Source of the DNA: JAFAXD01 sp035472475
Lineage (GTDB): Bacteria; Pseudomonadota; Alphaproteobacteria; Rhizobiales; Xanthobacteraceae
DNA length: 23,893 nucleotides
Direction: 5' to 3'
Assembly: GCA_035472475.1 (NCBI GenBank)
Contig: DATIPA010000007.1
Span: 1 to 23,893, forward strand
The number at the start of each line of letters is the position of its first letter. Position 1 is the first letter of the stretch. Positions 7,157 to 15,114 of the stretch are shown piece after piece. The notes beneath the pieces were generated by a model. That model saw only the letters and a list, made by a program, of their open reading frames with translations. It did no database searches and was not told the DNA's origin. Made by a program: the position numbers and the translations under genes.

Positions 7157-8045
7157 TGAGCTCGCGTGCAAGTTTGAATGCATCGCGGAAGTCGAAGTTG
7201 ACGGGCTTGGTCGCAGCAATCATTTGCTGAAAAAAGCCAAACTCGGTCTTGTATTTGATGTTGCCGATCGCAAACGGGCCGATCCCAAGCGTCCCGTGCG
7301 GGGTCAACTCGGCGCCATTGGCCATCACGTCCAACCCGCCGATTCCCGAAGGCGGGACCGCATTCACGTCGGCAACCACCAGGAGCTGCTTGGCAGCCGC
7401 CAGTTGCTCGGCCGACAGGATCTGTACACCGGCGCGACCGGCGCACAGTGCGACATTTGCGGAACGAAGCAGATCGGCCTTTTTGGCATCGGTGCTGCCG
7501 TCGGCCGCCGCGACGTCGACGCCGAAGCGCGCCTTGATCTCGTGGGCACTGTCGCTCACGCGCTTGACGCCGTCGTATCCTACCAATGTAACTGCGCACC
7601 CCTCGAGTGCGGCAATCACGCCGGCGCAAAATCCCACCACTCCGGTCGCGCCAAACACGTCGACGTTAAGGCCGCGCAAATCCCGGTGTTTCTTGTCGCG
7701 CAACACCTTCTCGATACAGGCGACCATTGCAGCTGCGGTGGTGAACGATCCGGCCGGGTCAGCAAACAGCGAAATACCGAACGGAGGAACAAGAGCCTTC
7801 TTGGCTGCGCCGAGCATATCGAGCGCGAGGATCGCGTTCTTCCCGCCGAAGAACATGCCGGTTTTGACGCCGAGCTTGGGAGGCCGCGAGAAAATTGCGT
7901 CTTGCACGAGACCAGGGACTTCTTCGAGTGTTACGCCGGTATAAGGCAGTACCGCGTCAAAGCCGGCATCGATGGCCATGTTTATGTCGAACGGGCTGGT
8001 GTGCTTAAGCGGAGTGATCACGTGCAGAATGTGCTTGTCGGCCAT
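7149..8045 (-). CDS. mtdB: NAD(P)-dependent methylene-tetrahydromethanopterin dehydrogenase
   Basis: MtdB oxidises methylene-H4MPT to methenyl-H4MPT with NAD(P)+ in the cytoplasm. The 298-residue product aligns with MtdB along its length: ILHVITPLKHTSPFDINMAIDAGFD at the N-terminus, IFSRPPKLGVKTGMFFGGKNA, VPPFGISLFADPAGSFTTAAAMVA, the dinucleotide-binding FGATGVVG (about 130-137), VVADVNAVPPSGIGGLDV, and NFDFRDAFKLA at the end. The ATG at 8045 has GGGAGG about 7 bases upstream. It follows beta-RFAP synthase after an 18-bp gap. It lacks features of MtdA, which uses both H4F and H4MPT, and sits with the H4MPT genes, so MtdB is the better call. Confidence 0.96.
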   Translation of the reverse strand: MADKHILHVITPLKHTSPFDINMAIDAGFDAVLPYTGVTLEEVPGLVQDAIFSRPPKLGVKTGMFFGGKNAILALDMLGAAKKALVPPFGISLFADPAGSFTTAAAMVACIEKVLRDKKHRDLRGLNVDVFGATGVVGFCAGVIAALEGCAVTLVGYDGVKRVSDSAHEIKARFGVDVAAADGSTDAKKADLLRSANVALCAGRAGVQILSAEQLAAAKQLLVVADVNAVPPSGIGGLDVMANGAELTPHGTLGIGPFAIGNIKYKTEFGFFQQMIAATKPVNFDFRDAFKLARELNG

Positions 8046-8063
8046 GGATCGCCTCCCGCCGTG

Positions 8064-9065
8064 TCACGGCTCCGGCGCGTCGACCGGCGCGTGAGCGGCA
8101 ATATCGGCGCCACCATTCAGCCCTCTGCAGATGCGGATGTCTACACCTCTGCATTCTGAATGACGGCGCGCTTCATCCAAAATTTGATTTGCTGCTTCGG
8201 ATGAAGACGCAAATGCGTAACCGGTCGGCCCCCACGAGCTTTGTCCGATGCCCACGGCGCCAGCGCGCTTGAGCAAATCGAGCGCCGCGGCGACGTCCGC
8301 GCTGACGAACCGGTGCCCGCCCTGCGCCGGCGCGAAGTAATTGCCAAGCCTGCTCTGCATGTCTTCCAGCGCGGAGCCGAACGCCGCAAGGTCGAGTTCA
8401 GCGATCGCGGGCAACAGCTTCATGACCAATAGCCGGCACAGTTGCGCCGCATCGGTATCCGAAGCTGGCGGTAAGCCCGCGAACGCAATGGCTTCGTCAG
8501 TCCCATGGGCGCCCTGCGCTCGCGGATCGAGGACAACCAGCACACGCCAGCGATCGGGAAACGCCAGGTGACTGATGATTGGTGCGGGGCCGCCCGCCGA
8601 CGTGCGGCCGCCGTCAACAACCAGACCGCCGCGTTGGAACAAGCCGATGCCGGCGCCGGAGCGCGCGCCGCGCCCTAGCCGGTCGGCGTCACCACGCAGA
8701 TCCAGCGGCAATTCGTGCAGCCGTCTCATCGCGGCGGCAATCGCAAGGGCAAGCTGGGTGCCCGACCCAAGTCCGGCATGACGCGGGGCGACTTCGTCGA
8801 CCCTAACATCGTAGGCATGATCGAAATCAGGAACGCGTTGCATTGCATTGACGTAAGCGAGCACGCAGTCGCCCTCCGGCCCGCTGATCCGCATGTGCTC
8901 GGCAGACGCCACCGACACCCGCGTTCTAAAACCGCTGATCGCGAGGCCAATGCTGCCAAACCGACGTCCAGTTGCGCCGTTGAGGTCGAGGAAGCCGAGG
9001 TGCAGCCGCGCCGGCGCGGTTACTGTCACCCGACCGCTTAACCTCGTCGATACGCTCTTCAACAT
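8064..9065 (-). CDS. Beta-ribofuranosylaminobenzene 5'-phosphate (beta-RFAP) synthase
   Basis: Beta-RFAP synthase joins p-aminobenzoate (or 4-hydroxybenzoate) and PRPP with loss of CO2 and PPi, the first committed step of (dephospho)H4MPT synthesis. The 333-residue product is a GHMP-superfamily protein with APARLHLGFLDLNG (about 17-30), FGSIGLAI, the phosphate-binding loop PRHAGLGSGTQLALAIA (about 94-110), and GRGARSGAGIGLFQRGGLVVDGG. This combination is specific for the bacterial enzyme (orf4 type in Methylobacterium). ATG 9065 has GGGAG about 6 bases upstream. The longer frame upstream would run through the shared divergent promoter and has no family similarity. It is the first gene of the leftward operon. 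Confidence 0.93.
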   Translation of the reverse strand: MLKSVSTRLSGRVTVTAPARLHLGFLDLNGATGRRFGSIGLAISGFRTRVSVASAEHMRISGPEGDCVLAYVNAMQRVPDFDHAYDVRVDEVAPRHAGLGSGTQLALAIAAAMRRLHELPLDLRGDADRLGRGARSGAGIGLFQRGGLVVDGGRTSAGGPAPIISHLAFPDRWRVLVVLDPRAQGAHGTDEAIAFAGLPPASDTDAAQLCRLLVMKLLPAIAELDLAAFGSALEDMQSRLGNYFAPAQGGHRFVSADVAAALDLLKRAGAVGIGQSSWGPTGYAFASSSEAANQILDEARRHSECRGVDIRICRGLNGGADIAAHAPVDAPEP

Positions 9066-9163
9066 CGGCTCCCGATCCGGGTTTGTCCAAACGGAATTGA
9101 GTACTACACTGAGACTTCCGGAATAGGACCGCAACTGGACGTTCTGAATCAAGGGTGGACGCC
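9066..9163. promoter_or_regulatory. Shared divergent promoter region of the two H4MPT operons
   Basis: The 98 bases between beta-RFAP synthase (leftward) and the PCD-like gene (rightward) must drive both operons. A 12-base inverted repeat GTTTG-TC-CAAAC lies at 9081-9092 and could be an operator half-site pair. For the rightward direction, TTGAGT (9097-9102) and GAATAG (9121-9126) stand 18 bases apart and are a weak promoter candidate. AAGGGTGG before ATG 9164 is the ribosome site. The promoter assignment is inferred from layout; the repeat is seen. Confidence 0.5.
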
Positions 9164-9544
9164 ATGACGACGACCAAAGAACGCACATATTCGGACGATG
9201 AGATCAAGTCACGGCTGTCACGCGATCTGCCGCATTGGTATCTGGAAGGCGGATGGATTCGCCGCAAGTATCGTACCCACAGCTGGAAGGGAACTCTGAT
9301 GGTGATCAATGCGGTAGGTCATCTTGCCGAAGCCGCTTGGCATCACCCGGATATCACCGCGTCCTACGCGTGGGTGGAAGTTCGCCTGCAGAACCACGCG
9401 GCCAAGGGAATTACCGATAAAGACTTCGAGCTTGCGAAGAAAATCGAGGACGTGGTGCACTGGCAGCCCGGCAAGGATGGTGGCGCGCTCGAGGGCACGC
9501 CCGAACAGGATCAGCGGTTCGCCTATATCAAGTACGACTCTTAA
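9164..9544 (+). CDS. Pterin-4a-carbinolamine dehydratase-like protein
   Basis: The 126-residue product contains the PCD/DCoH signature: EAAWHHPDITASYAWVEV (about 56-73) with the catalytic-type H60-H61-P62, then H78 and ITDKDFELAKKIED. A C-terminal tail of about 25 residues (from WQPGKDGG) is longer than in typical 95-110-residue PCDs. Known PCDs dehydrate 4a-hydroxytetrahydropterin, but no aromatic amino acid hydroxylase is nearby. As first gene of the fhc operon it more likely serves H4MPT synthesis, repair or protection. I chose ATG 9164, which has AAGGGTGG about 8 bases upstream, over GTG 9155, which is nearly inside that site. fhcB follows after 41 bp. Confidence 0.88.
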   Translation: MTTTKERTYSDDEIKSRLSRDLPHWYLEGGWIRRKYRTHSWKGTLMVINAVGHLAEAAWHHPDITASYAWVEVRLQNHAAKGITDKDFELAKKIEDVVHWQPGKDGGALEGTPEQDQRFAYIKYDS

Positions 9545-9585
9545 CCCGACGTCCTCCAATTGCGCGAAGCGATGGATGAGCCGGC

Positions 9586-10683
9586 ATGGATCGCGCGTGG
9601 ATAGACGGCAAAGCAGTCACGCTGAAAGCCGCCATTGCGGAAGCTGCCAAACTGCTGGGCGCGAGCCGGTTTCCGCTGATTGCCGGCCTCGGGGCCGATG
9701 TTGCGGGGGCGCGCGCGGCGATTGCGCTCGCGGAGCGGTTGGGCGCAGCCATCGATCATATGCACAGCGACGTTCTTCTGCGACGCCTCGACTCGATGCG
9801 CGAAGCCGAAGTAATGATCACAACCGCGGCCGACGCGCGCACGCGCGCCGATTATTTGTTGCTGGTAGGACCGAACGCGGTAGCAGCTTGCGCGGACCTA
9901 CCGCATGTGTTGTTCGGACATACTGGGCCGGAAGCCGACGGACGATTGCGCCGTGTCGGCTGGATCTGCCCCGATCGCCGCGCGCCCAGCGCATTCGGCG
10001 AAGGGGCTGAGCCGAGGTCCGTCGGCCGCGATCCATCCGAGTTGCCTGTTCTGCTTGCCGCGCTGCGGGCCCGGATTGCCGGACGGCCAATCGGCAAGAC
10101 ACGAGCGCCAAAACCGGCGATCGATGCCCTCGCCGCCGAGCTCGCAGCCGTCCAATTTGGGGTGGCCATATGGTCGGCAACCGATCTCGGCCCGATGGAA
10201 ACCGAGATGCTGCACGGCATGGTCGCAGACCTCAACGCGCGGACGCGTTTCAGCACTCTGCCGTTGGGCCCTGCCGACAATGCTCTGGGGGTGTTGCAAG
10301 TGTGTGGATGGATGACCGGGTTTCCGATGCGATCAGCATTCGGCCGCTCCAACCCGGAACACGATCCGTGGCGCTTCGATACAACCCGGATGGTTGAGGC
10401 CGGTGAGGTCGATTGCGCGCTCTGGATTTCCGCCTATGGCACTGCGGTGCCGGAGTGGAGCGCGGCAGTGCCAGTCATCGCGCTGACGTCCGTCGATGCC
10501 CCCATGCGGCGGCCGGCGCGCGTCACGATTGAGGTCGGCCGGCCCGGTGCCGACCACGATGCTATCGAATATTCAGCAGCAATCGGAGGACTGGCCTTAA
10601 GCGCGGCCGCGAAGCCGAGCAATGCCGTTTCGGCGGCGCAGGTCCTTGTCCAGATTGCAACCACCCTGCGCGCGGGCACCTGA
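9586..10683 (+). CDS. fhcB: Formyltransferase/hydrolase complex subunit B (formylmethanofuran dehydrogenase subunit B homologue)
   Basis: FhcB is the structural subunit related to the molybdopterin protein FwdB/FmdB. The 365-residue product keeps family stretches such as RFPLIAGLGADVAGARAAI (about 28-46), LGVLQVCGWMTGFPMRSAFGR and CALWISAYG. It is shorter than archaeal FwdB and has only four scattered Cys, with no CxxC-type iron-sulfur site. It is therefore the bacterial form that has lost redox cofactors, consistent with the complex hydrolysing formyl-methylofuran to formate instead of reducing CO2. ATG 9586 lies 41 bp after the PCD-like gene, with a GGATGAG ribosome-like site. An ATG at 9571 is out of frame and closes at once. 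The next gene starts 2 bp after its stop. Confidence 0.92.
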   Translation: MDRAWIDGKAVTLKAAIAEAAKLLGASRFPLIAGLGADVAGARAAIALAERLGAAIDHMHSDVLLRRLDSMREAEVMITTAADARTRADYLLLVGPNAVAACADLPHVLFGHTGPEADGRLRRVGWICPDRRAPSAFGEGAEPRSVGRDPSELPVLLAALRARIAGRPIGKTRAPKPAIDALAAELAAVQFGVAIWSATDLGPMETEMLHGMVADLNARTRFSTLPLGPADNALGVLQVCGWMTGFPMRSAFGRSNPEHDPWRFDTTRMVEAGEVDCALWISAYGTAVPEWSAAVPVIALTSVDAPMRRPARVTIEVGRPGADHDAIEYSAAIGGLALSAAAKPSNAVSAAQVLVQIATTLRAGT

Positions 10684-10685
10684 TC

Positions 10686-12323
10686 ATGTTGATGCGCCTG
10701 ACGGGGGGACGGGTCCTCGATCCAGCGAATAGCCGCGACGGGACAGGCGATATTTGGATCCGAGACGGTCGCATCATCGACCCCCCGCTGGACGGTGTCC
10801 GGGCCGACGCAACCTACGACGTTGCCGGCAAAATCGTGATGGCAGGCGGTATCGATGTTCACTCGCACATTGCCGGCGCCAATGTGAATACGGCGCGCTT
10901 GCTGATGCCTGAGTATCATCGCGCGGCGCAGACGCGGCCCGAAACCACACCGCTCGCGAGCGCTGGGTGGACGACGTTTGCGACCGGGTGCTTGTACGCG
11001 CGTATGGGCTTCACCACGGTCGTCGAGCCCGCGGTTGCACCGCACCACGCGCTACATGCGCATCTCGAACTCGCCGACATTCCAATCATCGACAAGGCGA
11101 CGCTGTCGATTCTCGGCAATGACGACTTTCTGCTCGGCCTGTTGCACGCGCGCGAGAGCCCCGCCGCGGTGAGCGATTATGTGGCGTGGACGCTCGACGC
11201 AACCCGCGGGCTCGGCATCAAGGTCGTCAACGCCGGCGGCGCGATGGCGTTCAGGTCCAACGTGCGCTCGTTTTCGCTTGACGATGTCGTGCCATATTAC
11301 GGCGTCACATCGCGACAAATCGTAAAGGCGTTGCAGCGCGCGGTGCACGAGCTTGGCGTGCCGCATCCATTGCACGTTCATTGCAACAACCTCGGGCTCG
11401 CAGGCAACGTGGAAACCGCACTTGCCACGATTGCGGCTGCGGAGGATTTGCCTCTGCACCTCGCGCACCTGCAGTTCTACGGTTACGGCAAGGAGGGCGA
11501 GCGCGGATTTTCCTCGGAGGCGGCGCGGCTGGCGGAAGCTGTGAACCGGACTAACGGCCTGACGATCGACGTCGGACAGGTGATGTTCGGGCAAACGGTC
11601 ACGATCTCGTCCGACGTGCTGCGCCAGTTCAACGCGCGTGCGCAGGCTCACCCGAAAAAATGGGTCATCTTTGAGGGCGATGGGTCCGGCTTCGGTATCG
11701 TGCCTTACGCGTATCGCCCCGACGATTTCTACAACGCGATTCAGTGGGCGGTCGGGCTTGAGTTGTTTCTGTTGATCGAGGATCCGCGACGTGTGTTTTT
11801 CACGACCGACCACCCAAACGGGGCGCCGTTTACGACCTATCCCGAGATTCTCGCGCTGCTGATGGACCGCGATGCGCGCGCCGAGTGGATCGCCAAGCTC
11901 CCGCGCGAAGCGATAGCATTGACCACGCTGCCTTCGATTTCGCGCGAATATACCTTGTCCGAGATCGCGACCATGACCCGAGCGGCGCCTGCCAAGCTTC
12001 TGGGGCTGGCCGACCGTGGTCACCTGGGCGCAGGCGCGGTCGCCGACGTCGCGGTTTACGAGAACGACGACGACAAGGCGGCGATGTTCCGCAATGCGGC
12101 GCTGGTGTTCAAGAACGGCGAACTTGTCGCGCGCAACGGCGAGATAACAAGCGGGCGCTTTGGCCGGGCGCTGGCCGTCCGGCCTGAACGCGATCGGTCG
12201 ATCGATCGCCGCATGCGGAGCTACTACGAGGACCGGTACGGGATATCGCCGGATTTGCTGGTGGTCCCCGAAACTGCGATCGACCGGCCGGATCCGTTCG
12301 AGCTGGTGCCATGCGTCACCTGA
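10686..12323 (+). CDS. fhcA: Formyltransferase/hydrolase complex subunit A (zinc amidohydrolase)
   Basis: FhcA is the amidohydrolase subunit that hydrolyses formyl-methylofuran to formate. The 545-residue protein has the metal-binding DVHSHIAG (58-64; H59 and H61), a Lys in LGIKVVNAGG (K179) that may be the bridging carboxylated Lys, LHVHCNNLG (229-237; H230, H232), LAHLQFYGYG (259-268), and FTTDHPNGAPF (372-382) with D375. The dinuclear-metal amidohydrolase set appears complete. Start ATG 10686 is used, but ATG 10692 (MRLTGGRV) is equally possible; both lie just after the fhcB TGA. Its end overlaps fhcD by 13 bases. Confidence 0.95.
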   Translation: MLMRLTGGRVLDPANSRDGTGDIWIRDGRIIDPPLDGVRADATYDVAGKIVMAGGIDVHSHIAGANVNTARLLMPEYHRAAQTRPETTPLASAGWTTFATGCLYARMGFTTVVEPAVAPHHALHAHLELADIPIIDKATLSILGNDDFLLGLLHARESPAAVSDYVAWTLDATRGLGIKVVNAGGAMAFRSNVRSFSLDDVVPYYGVTSRQIVKALQRAVHELGVPHPLHVHCNNLGLAGNVETALATIAAAEDLPLHLAHLQFYGYGKEGERGFSSEAARLAEAVNRTNGLTIDVGQVMFGQTVTISSDVLRQFNARAQAHPKKWVIFEGDGSGFGIVPYAYRPDDFYNAIQWAVGLELFLLIEDPRRVFFTTDHPNGAPFTTYPEILALLMDRDARAEWIAKLPREAIALTTLPSISREYTLSEIATMTRAAPAKLLGLADRGHLGAGAVADVAVYENDDDKAAMFRNAALVFKNGELVARNGEITSGRFGRALAVRPERDRSIDRRMRSYYEDRYGISPDLLVVPETAIDRPDPFELVPCVT

Positions 12324-13219
12324 CCGTCAAGCGTGTGCGCGTCGACGACACGTTCGCTGAAGCGTTCACCATGCGTGCGACCGGCTTGGTTATTACAGCC
12401 GACAGTGCGCGTTGGGCCAGGCAGGCAGCGGTAACGATGACCGGCTTCGCCACGTCCGTCATCGGCTGCGGTTGCGAAGCCGGCATCGATCGCGAACTTA
12501 CCCCACGAGAGACGCCCGACGGCCGTCCCGGTGTACGGGTTCTGCTGTTTGCCGTTTCGACGAGCGAGCTACAAAAGCATCTCCAGACCAGGGTTGGCCA
12601 ATGCGTGCTCACGAGCCCCGGGTCTGCGTGCTTCGCGGGGCTCGACGGTGACGAGCGGCTCAAGCTCGGGAGCGCGTTGCGTTACTTTGGCGACGGCTGG
12701 CAAGTGTCCAAACGTTTTGCCGGCAAGCACTACTGGCGTGTACCCGTGATGGACGGCGAATTTGTTTGCGAGGCGACAACCGGTCTGAGCAAAAACGGCG
12801 TTGGCGGCGGCAATCTGATCATCATGGGCCAAGGCACGGCGGCAACCCTCGCGGCCGCGCAAGCTGCCGTGAAGGCAATCGGAACCGTGCCGGATGTCAT
12901 CGTGCCGTTTCCGGGCGGGATCGCGCGCTCGGGCTCCAAAGTCGGATCCAAGTACAAAGGGCTCAAAGCTTCGACCAATGATGCGTACTGCCCGACGTTG
13001 CGCGGCGCCGTCAGAAGCTCGCTTGATGCGGATGTCGGTTCGGTTCTGGAGATTGTCATCGATGGGCTGACTCCGGAGGCGGTGGCGTCGGCGATGCGTG
13101 TCGGCATTGCAGCCATCCTGAAGCTCGGCCCGAGCCGAGGTGCACTTCGGATCAGCGCGGGAAATTACGGCGGCAAGCTCGGCCCGCACCATTTTCATCT
13201 GAAGGACTTGCTGCCGTGA
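12311..13219 (+). CDS. fhcD: Formylmethanofuran:tetrahydromethanopterin formyltransferase (complex subunit D)
   Basis: FhcD (Ftr homologue) moves the formyl group from formyl-H4MPT to methylofuran within the four-subunit complex. The 302-residue product has the Ftr length and signatures: IDDTFAEAF-like N-terminus (VDDTFAEAFTMRATGLVITA), GCGCEAGIDRELTPRETPDGRPG, VLTSPGSACFAGL, GVGGGNLIIMGQG, PFPGGIARSGSKVGSKYKGLKASTNDAYCPTL in parts around 200-230, and a terminal SAGNYGGKLGPHHFHLKDLLP block. It overlaps fhcA by 13 bases and fhcC by a GTGA junction, so stoichiometric co-translation is expected. Confidence 0.96.
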   Translation: MRHLTVKRVRVDDTFAEAFTMRATGLVITADSARWARQAAVTMTGFATSVIGCGCEAGIDRELTPRETPDGRPGVRVLLFAVSTSELQKHLQTRVGQCVLTSPGSACFAGLDGDERLKLGSALRYFGDGWQVSKRFAGKHYWRVPVMDGEFVCEATTGLSKNGVGGGNLIIMGQGTAATLAAAQAAVKAIGTVPDVIVPFPGGIARSGSKVGSKYKGLKASTNDAYCPTLRGAVRSSLDADVGSVLEIVIDGLTPEAVASAMRVGIAAILKLGPSRGALRISAGNYGGKLGPHHFHLKDLLP

Positions 13220-14028
13220 GACCACTCGTGCTGTCCCTCCGACATCGGCCCGATCAGCGCCTCGATCTGTCGCCGTTGGTGCCGCATCTGCTGGCCGGCA
13301 AGACGGTCGCCGACATCGAGCGGACGGCGGTCAACACCACGAGGCATCACCTTGCCGTGGGAGATGTATTTCGCGTGCGCGCCGGAGACCTCCGGCAGGT
13401 CCGGATCGAGGACTCCTGCGATCGCCTGGACCTCGTGGGGCACGGCATGACCGGCGGCGAAATCATCATCGATGGCGACGTCGGGATCAAAGCCGGCCGT
13501 TCGATGAGTGGCGGTCGGCTGATCATCCATGGCAATGCGGGTCCGTGGGCGGCCTCGCGGATGACGGCCGGCTATCTGGAAATCACCGGCGCGGCGGGCG
13601 ACCGGCTGGGCGGGCCGCTTCCCGGTGAGATTGCCGGCATGCGCGGAGGCGTCGTGATGGTGCGCGGCGATGTGGGCGAGCGCGCCGGCGACCGGATGCG
13701 GCGCGGCAGCATCATTGTTGAGGGAAACGCGGGAAGTCATGCCGGCAGCAGGATGCTCGCCGGAACGTTGATTGTACGGTGTACCGCAGGGCCAATGCCC
13801 GGATATCTTATGCGACGGGGCACGATCGTGCTGGGGACTACGGGGATGCCTCTATCTCCAACGTTCGTCGACTGCGGTACTCACGATTTGATCGCAATGC
13901 GATTGCTGGCCGGTTTCGTCCGGGGCTACAGTAAGCGGGCCGCGTCGGTTGTTGGTCGCCCGTTGCGACGGTTGGCCGGCGATATGGCGGTGCTTGGGAA
14001 AGGTGAAATATTCTGTCCACCGGAGTGA
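13216..14028 (+). CDS. fhcC: Formyltransferase/hydrolase complex subunit C
   Basis: FhcC is a right-handed beta-helix subunit related to FwdC and to the C-terminal domain of glutamate synthase. The 270-residue product shows repeated turns of the pattern GxxAGxxMxxGxxxVxGxxG from about residue 75 to 205, e.g. GIKAGRSMSGGRLIIHGNAG and GERAGDRMRRGSIIVEGNAG. It is structural and holds subunits A, B and D together. The GTG at 13216 overlaps the fhcD stop as GTGA and is the natural start. It is the last fhc gene; a 47-bp gap with a ribosome site follows before the small four-cysteine gene. Confidence 0.94.
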   Translation: MRPLVLSLRHRPDQRLDLSPLVPHLLAGKTVADIERTAVNTTRHHLAVGDVFRVRAGDLRQVRIEDSCDRLDLVGHGMTGGEIIIDGDVGIKAGRSMSGGRLIIHGNAGPWAASRMTAGYLEITGAAGDRLGGPLPGEIAGMRGGVVMVRGDVGERAGDRMRRGSIIVEGNAGSHAGSRMLAGTLIVRCTAGPMPGYLMRRGTIVLGTTGMPLSPTFVDCGTHDLIAMRLLAGFVRGYSKRAASVVGRPLRRLAGDMAVLGKGEIFCPPE

Positions 14029-14075
14029 AACTCCGACCGGAAAATGCGTTACCTTGCTGACGACGGAGATGCGCG

Positions 14076-14285
14076 ATGGGCCTGATCGAATTGATTCTAA
14101 CCGTGTGTACGATCGCGCAGCCCGCTGCTTGCGAAGAGCAACATCTTGAATTCGCGTCGAGCGGTTCCCTGGCGCAGTGCACGATGGCGGCGCCGCCGTA
14201 TATTGCCCAATGGATCGGTGAGCATCCAAAGTGGACGGCAGTGAGGTGGCACTGCGACTATCCGGGCAAGAACAAAGATACTTGA
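14076..14285 (+). CDS. Small four-cysteine protein of unknown function, probably exported or membrane-bound
   Basis: I do not know a function. The 69-residue product begins with a short hydrophobic segment (about 2-14) and has four Cys (C11, C19, C35, C60) plus the distinctive APPYIAQWIGEHPKWTAVRWHCDYP toward the end. I recall similar short hypothetical proteins in Hyphomicrobiales, but cannot search here. The ATG has ACGGAG about 8 bases upstream. Its TGA overlaps the ATG of the dihydropteroate synthase gene (TGATG), which argues that it is translated. If the hydrophobic segment is a signal, the later Cys pairs could form disulfides in the periplasm; C11 would then lie inside the signal. Confidence 0.7.
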   Translation: MGLIELILTVCTIAQPAACEEQHLEFASSGSLAQCTMAAPPYIAQWIGEHPKWTAVRWHCDYPGKNKDT

Positions 14286-15109
14286 TGCGCGCCGCGCGAA
14301 GGGCGGCACGCGACGCCTTTCTCCAAAAAATAGACAGGCGCCCGGTCATCATGGGCATCCTGAACGTGACACCGGATTCGTTTTCGGACGGCGGCTCTTT
14401 CGCAAGCGCCAGCGCTGCCATCGACCATGCCAAGCAAATGGTCGCCGACGGGTGCGACATCGTCGACGTCGGTGGCGAGTCCACGCGGCCGGGCGCAACC
14501 CCGTTGGACACCGCGGACGAGCTCGGTCGGATCGAACCTATCCTCGCAGCGCTCGAGAACATTCTTGATGCGCCAGTCTCGATCGACACCTACAAGGCAG
14601 AGGTTGCAGCCCGCGCGGTCGACCTCGGCGCCGTTCTGGTCAACGACGTCTGGGGTCTGCAGAGAGATCCGGCGATGGCGGACGTCGTCGCGGCAACGGA
14701 AGCTGCCCTGGTCATCATGCACAATCGCGCCGACAAGGACGCGAGCATCGATATTGTAAGCGATATCCGCCGGTTCTTCGATCGCTCGCTGGCCCTGGCC
14801 GATGGGGCCGGCATCCCCAGGGATCGCATTGTCCTTGATCCCGGCATCGGCTTTGCCAAAACGTCACATCAGAACCGCGATGCGATTGCCCGCCTCGCAG
14901 AACTCAAGGACTATGAGCTGCCAATCATGATCGGCGCTTCGCGCAAGACTTTTCTCGGCGGGCTCAGTGATGGAAGCGAGGGGTCGCTACTCGGAACGAT
15001 CGCCGTCAACCTGACTGCGGCCGCCAACGGAGCTTCAATTTTTCGCGTGCACGACGTGGCGGCGAACCGTGCCGCCCTGAATGTGTTTCACGCGATTGCG
15101 TTGCGGTAA
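14285..15109 (+). CDS. folP: Dihydropteroate synthase homologue linked to the H4MPT cluster
   Basis: The 274-residue product is a complete DHPS TIM barrel. It has MGILNVTPDSFSDGG (about 22-36), DIVDVGGESTRPGA (about 58-71), VSIDTYKAEVAARA, LVNDVWGL, DPGIGFAKTSHQN (about 186-198) and GASRKTFLG (about 220-228). Classical DHPS joins dihydropterin pyrophosphate with p-aminobenzoate for folate. Inside an H4MPT operon it may instead join the pterin to beta-RFAP or a derivative; that is inference. I chose ATG 14285, which overlaps the preceding TGA, over the ATG 14231 inside the small gene because the extra residues have no family similarity. It ends 5 bp from the convergent hydrolase gene. No hairpin terminator is visible between them. 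Confidence 0.9.
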   Translation: MRAARRAARDAFLQKIDRRPVIMGILNVTPDSFSDGGSFASASAAIDHAKQMVADGCDIVDVGGESTRPGATPLDTADELGRIEPILAALENILDAPVSIDTYKAEVAARAVDLGAVLVNDVWGLQRDPAMADVVAATEAALVIMHNRADKDASIDIVSDIRRFFDRSLALADGAGIPRDRIVLDPGIGFAKTSHQNRDAIARLAELKDYELPIMIGASRKTFLGGLSDGSEGSLLGTIAVNLTAAANGASIFRVHDVAANRAALNVFHAIALR

Positions 15110-15114
15110 CCCAA

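Noticed and set aside
7146..8159. Long plus-strand open frame (337 codons) antisense to mtdB
   Set aside because: It mirrors mtdB and beta-RFAP synthase codon bias, has no recognisable domain, and the minus-strand product is a clear MtdB.
11052..12023. Long minus-strand open frame (323 codons) inside fhcA
   Set aside because: Shadow of the high-GC fhcA frame; its translation has an Arg/His-rich composition and no motifs.
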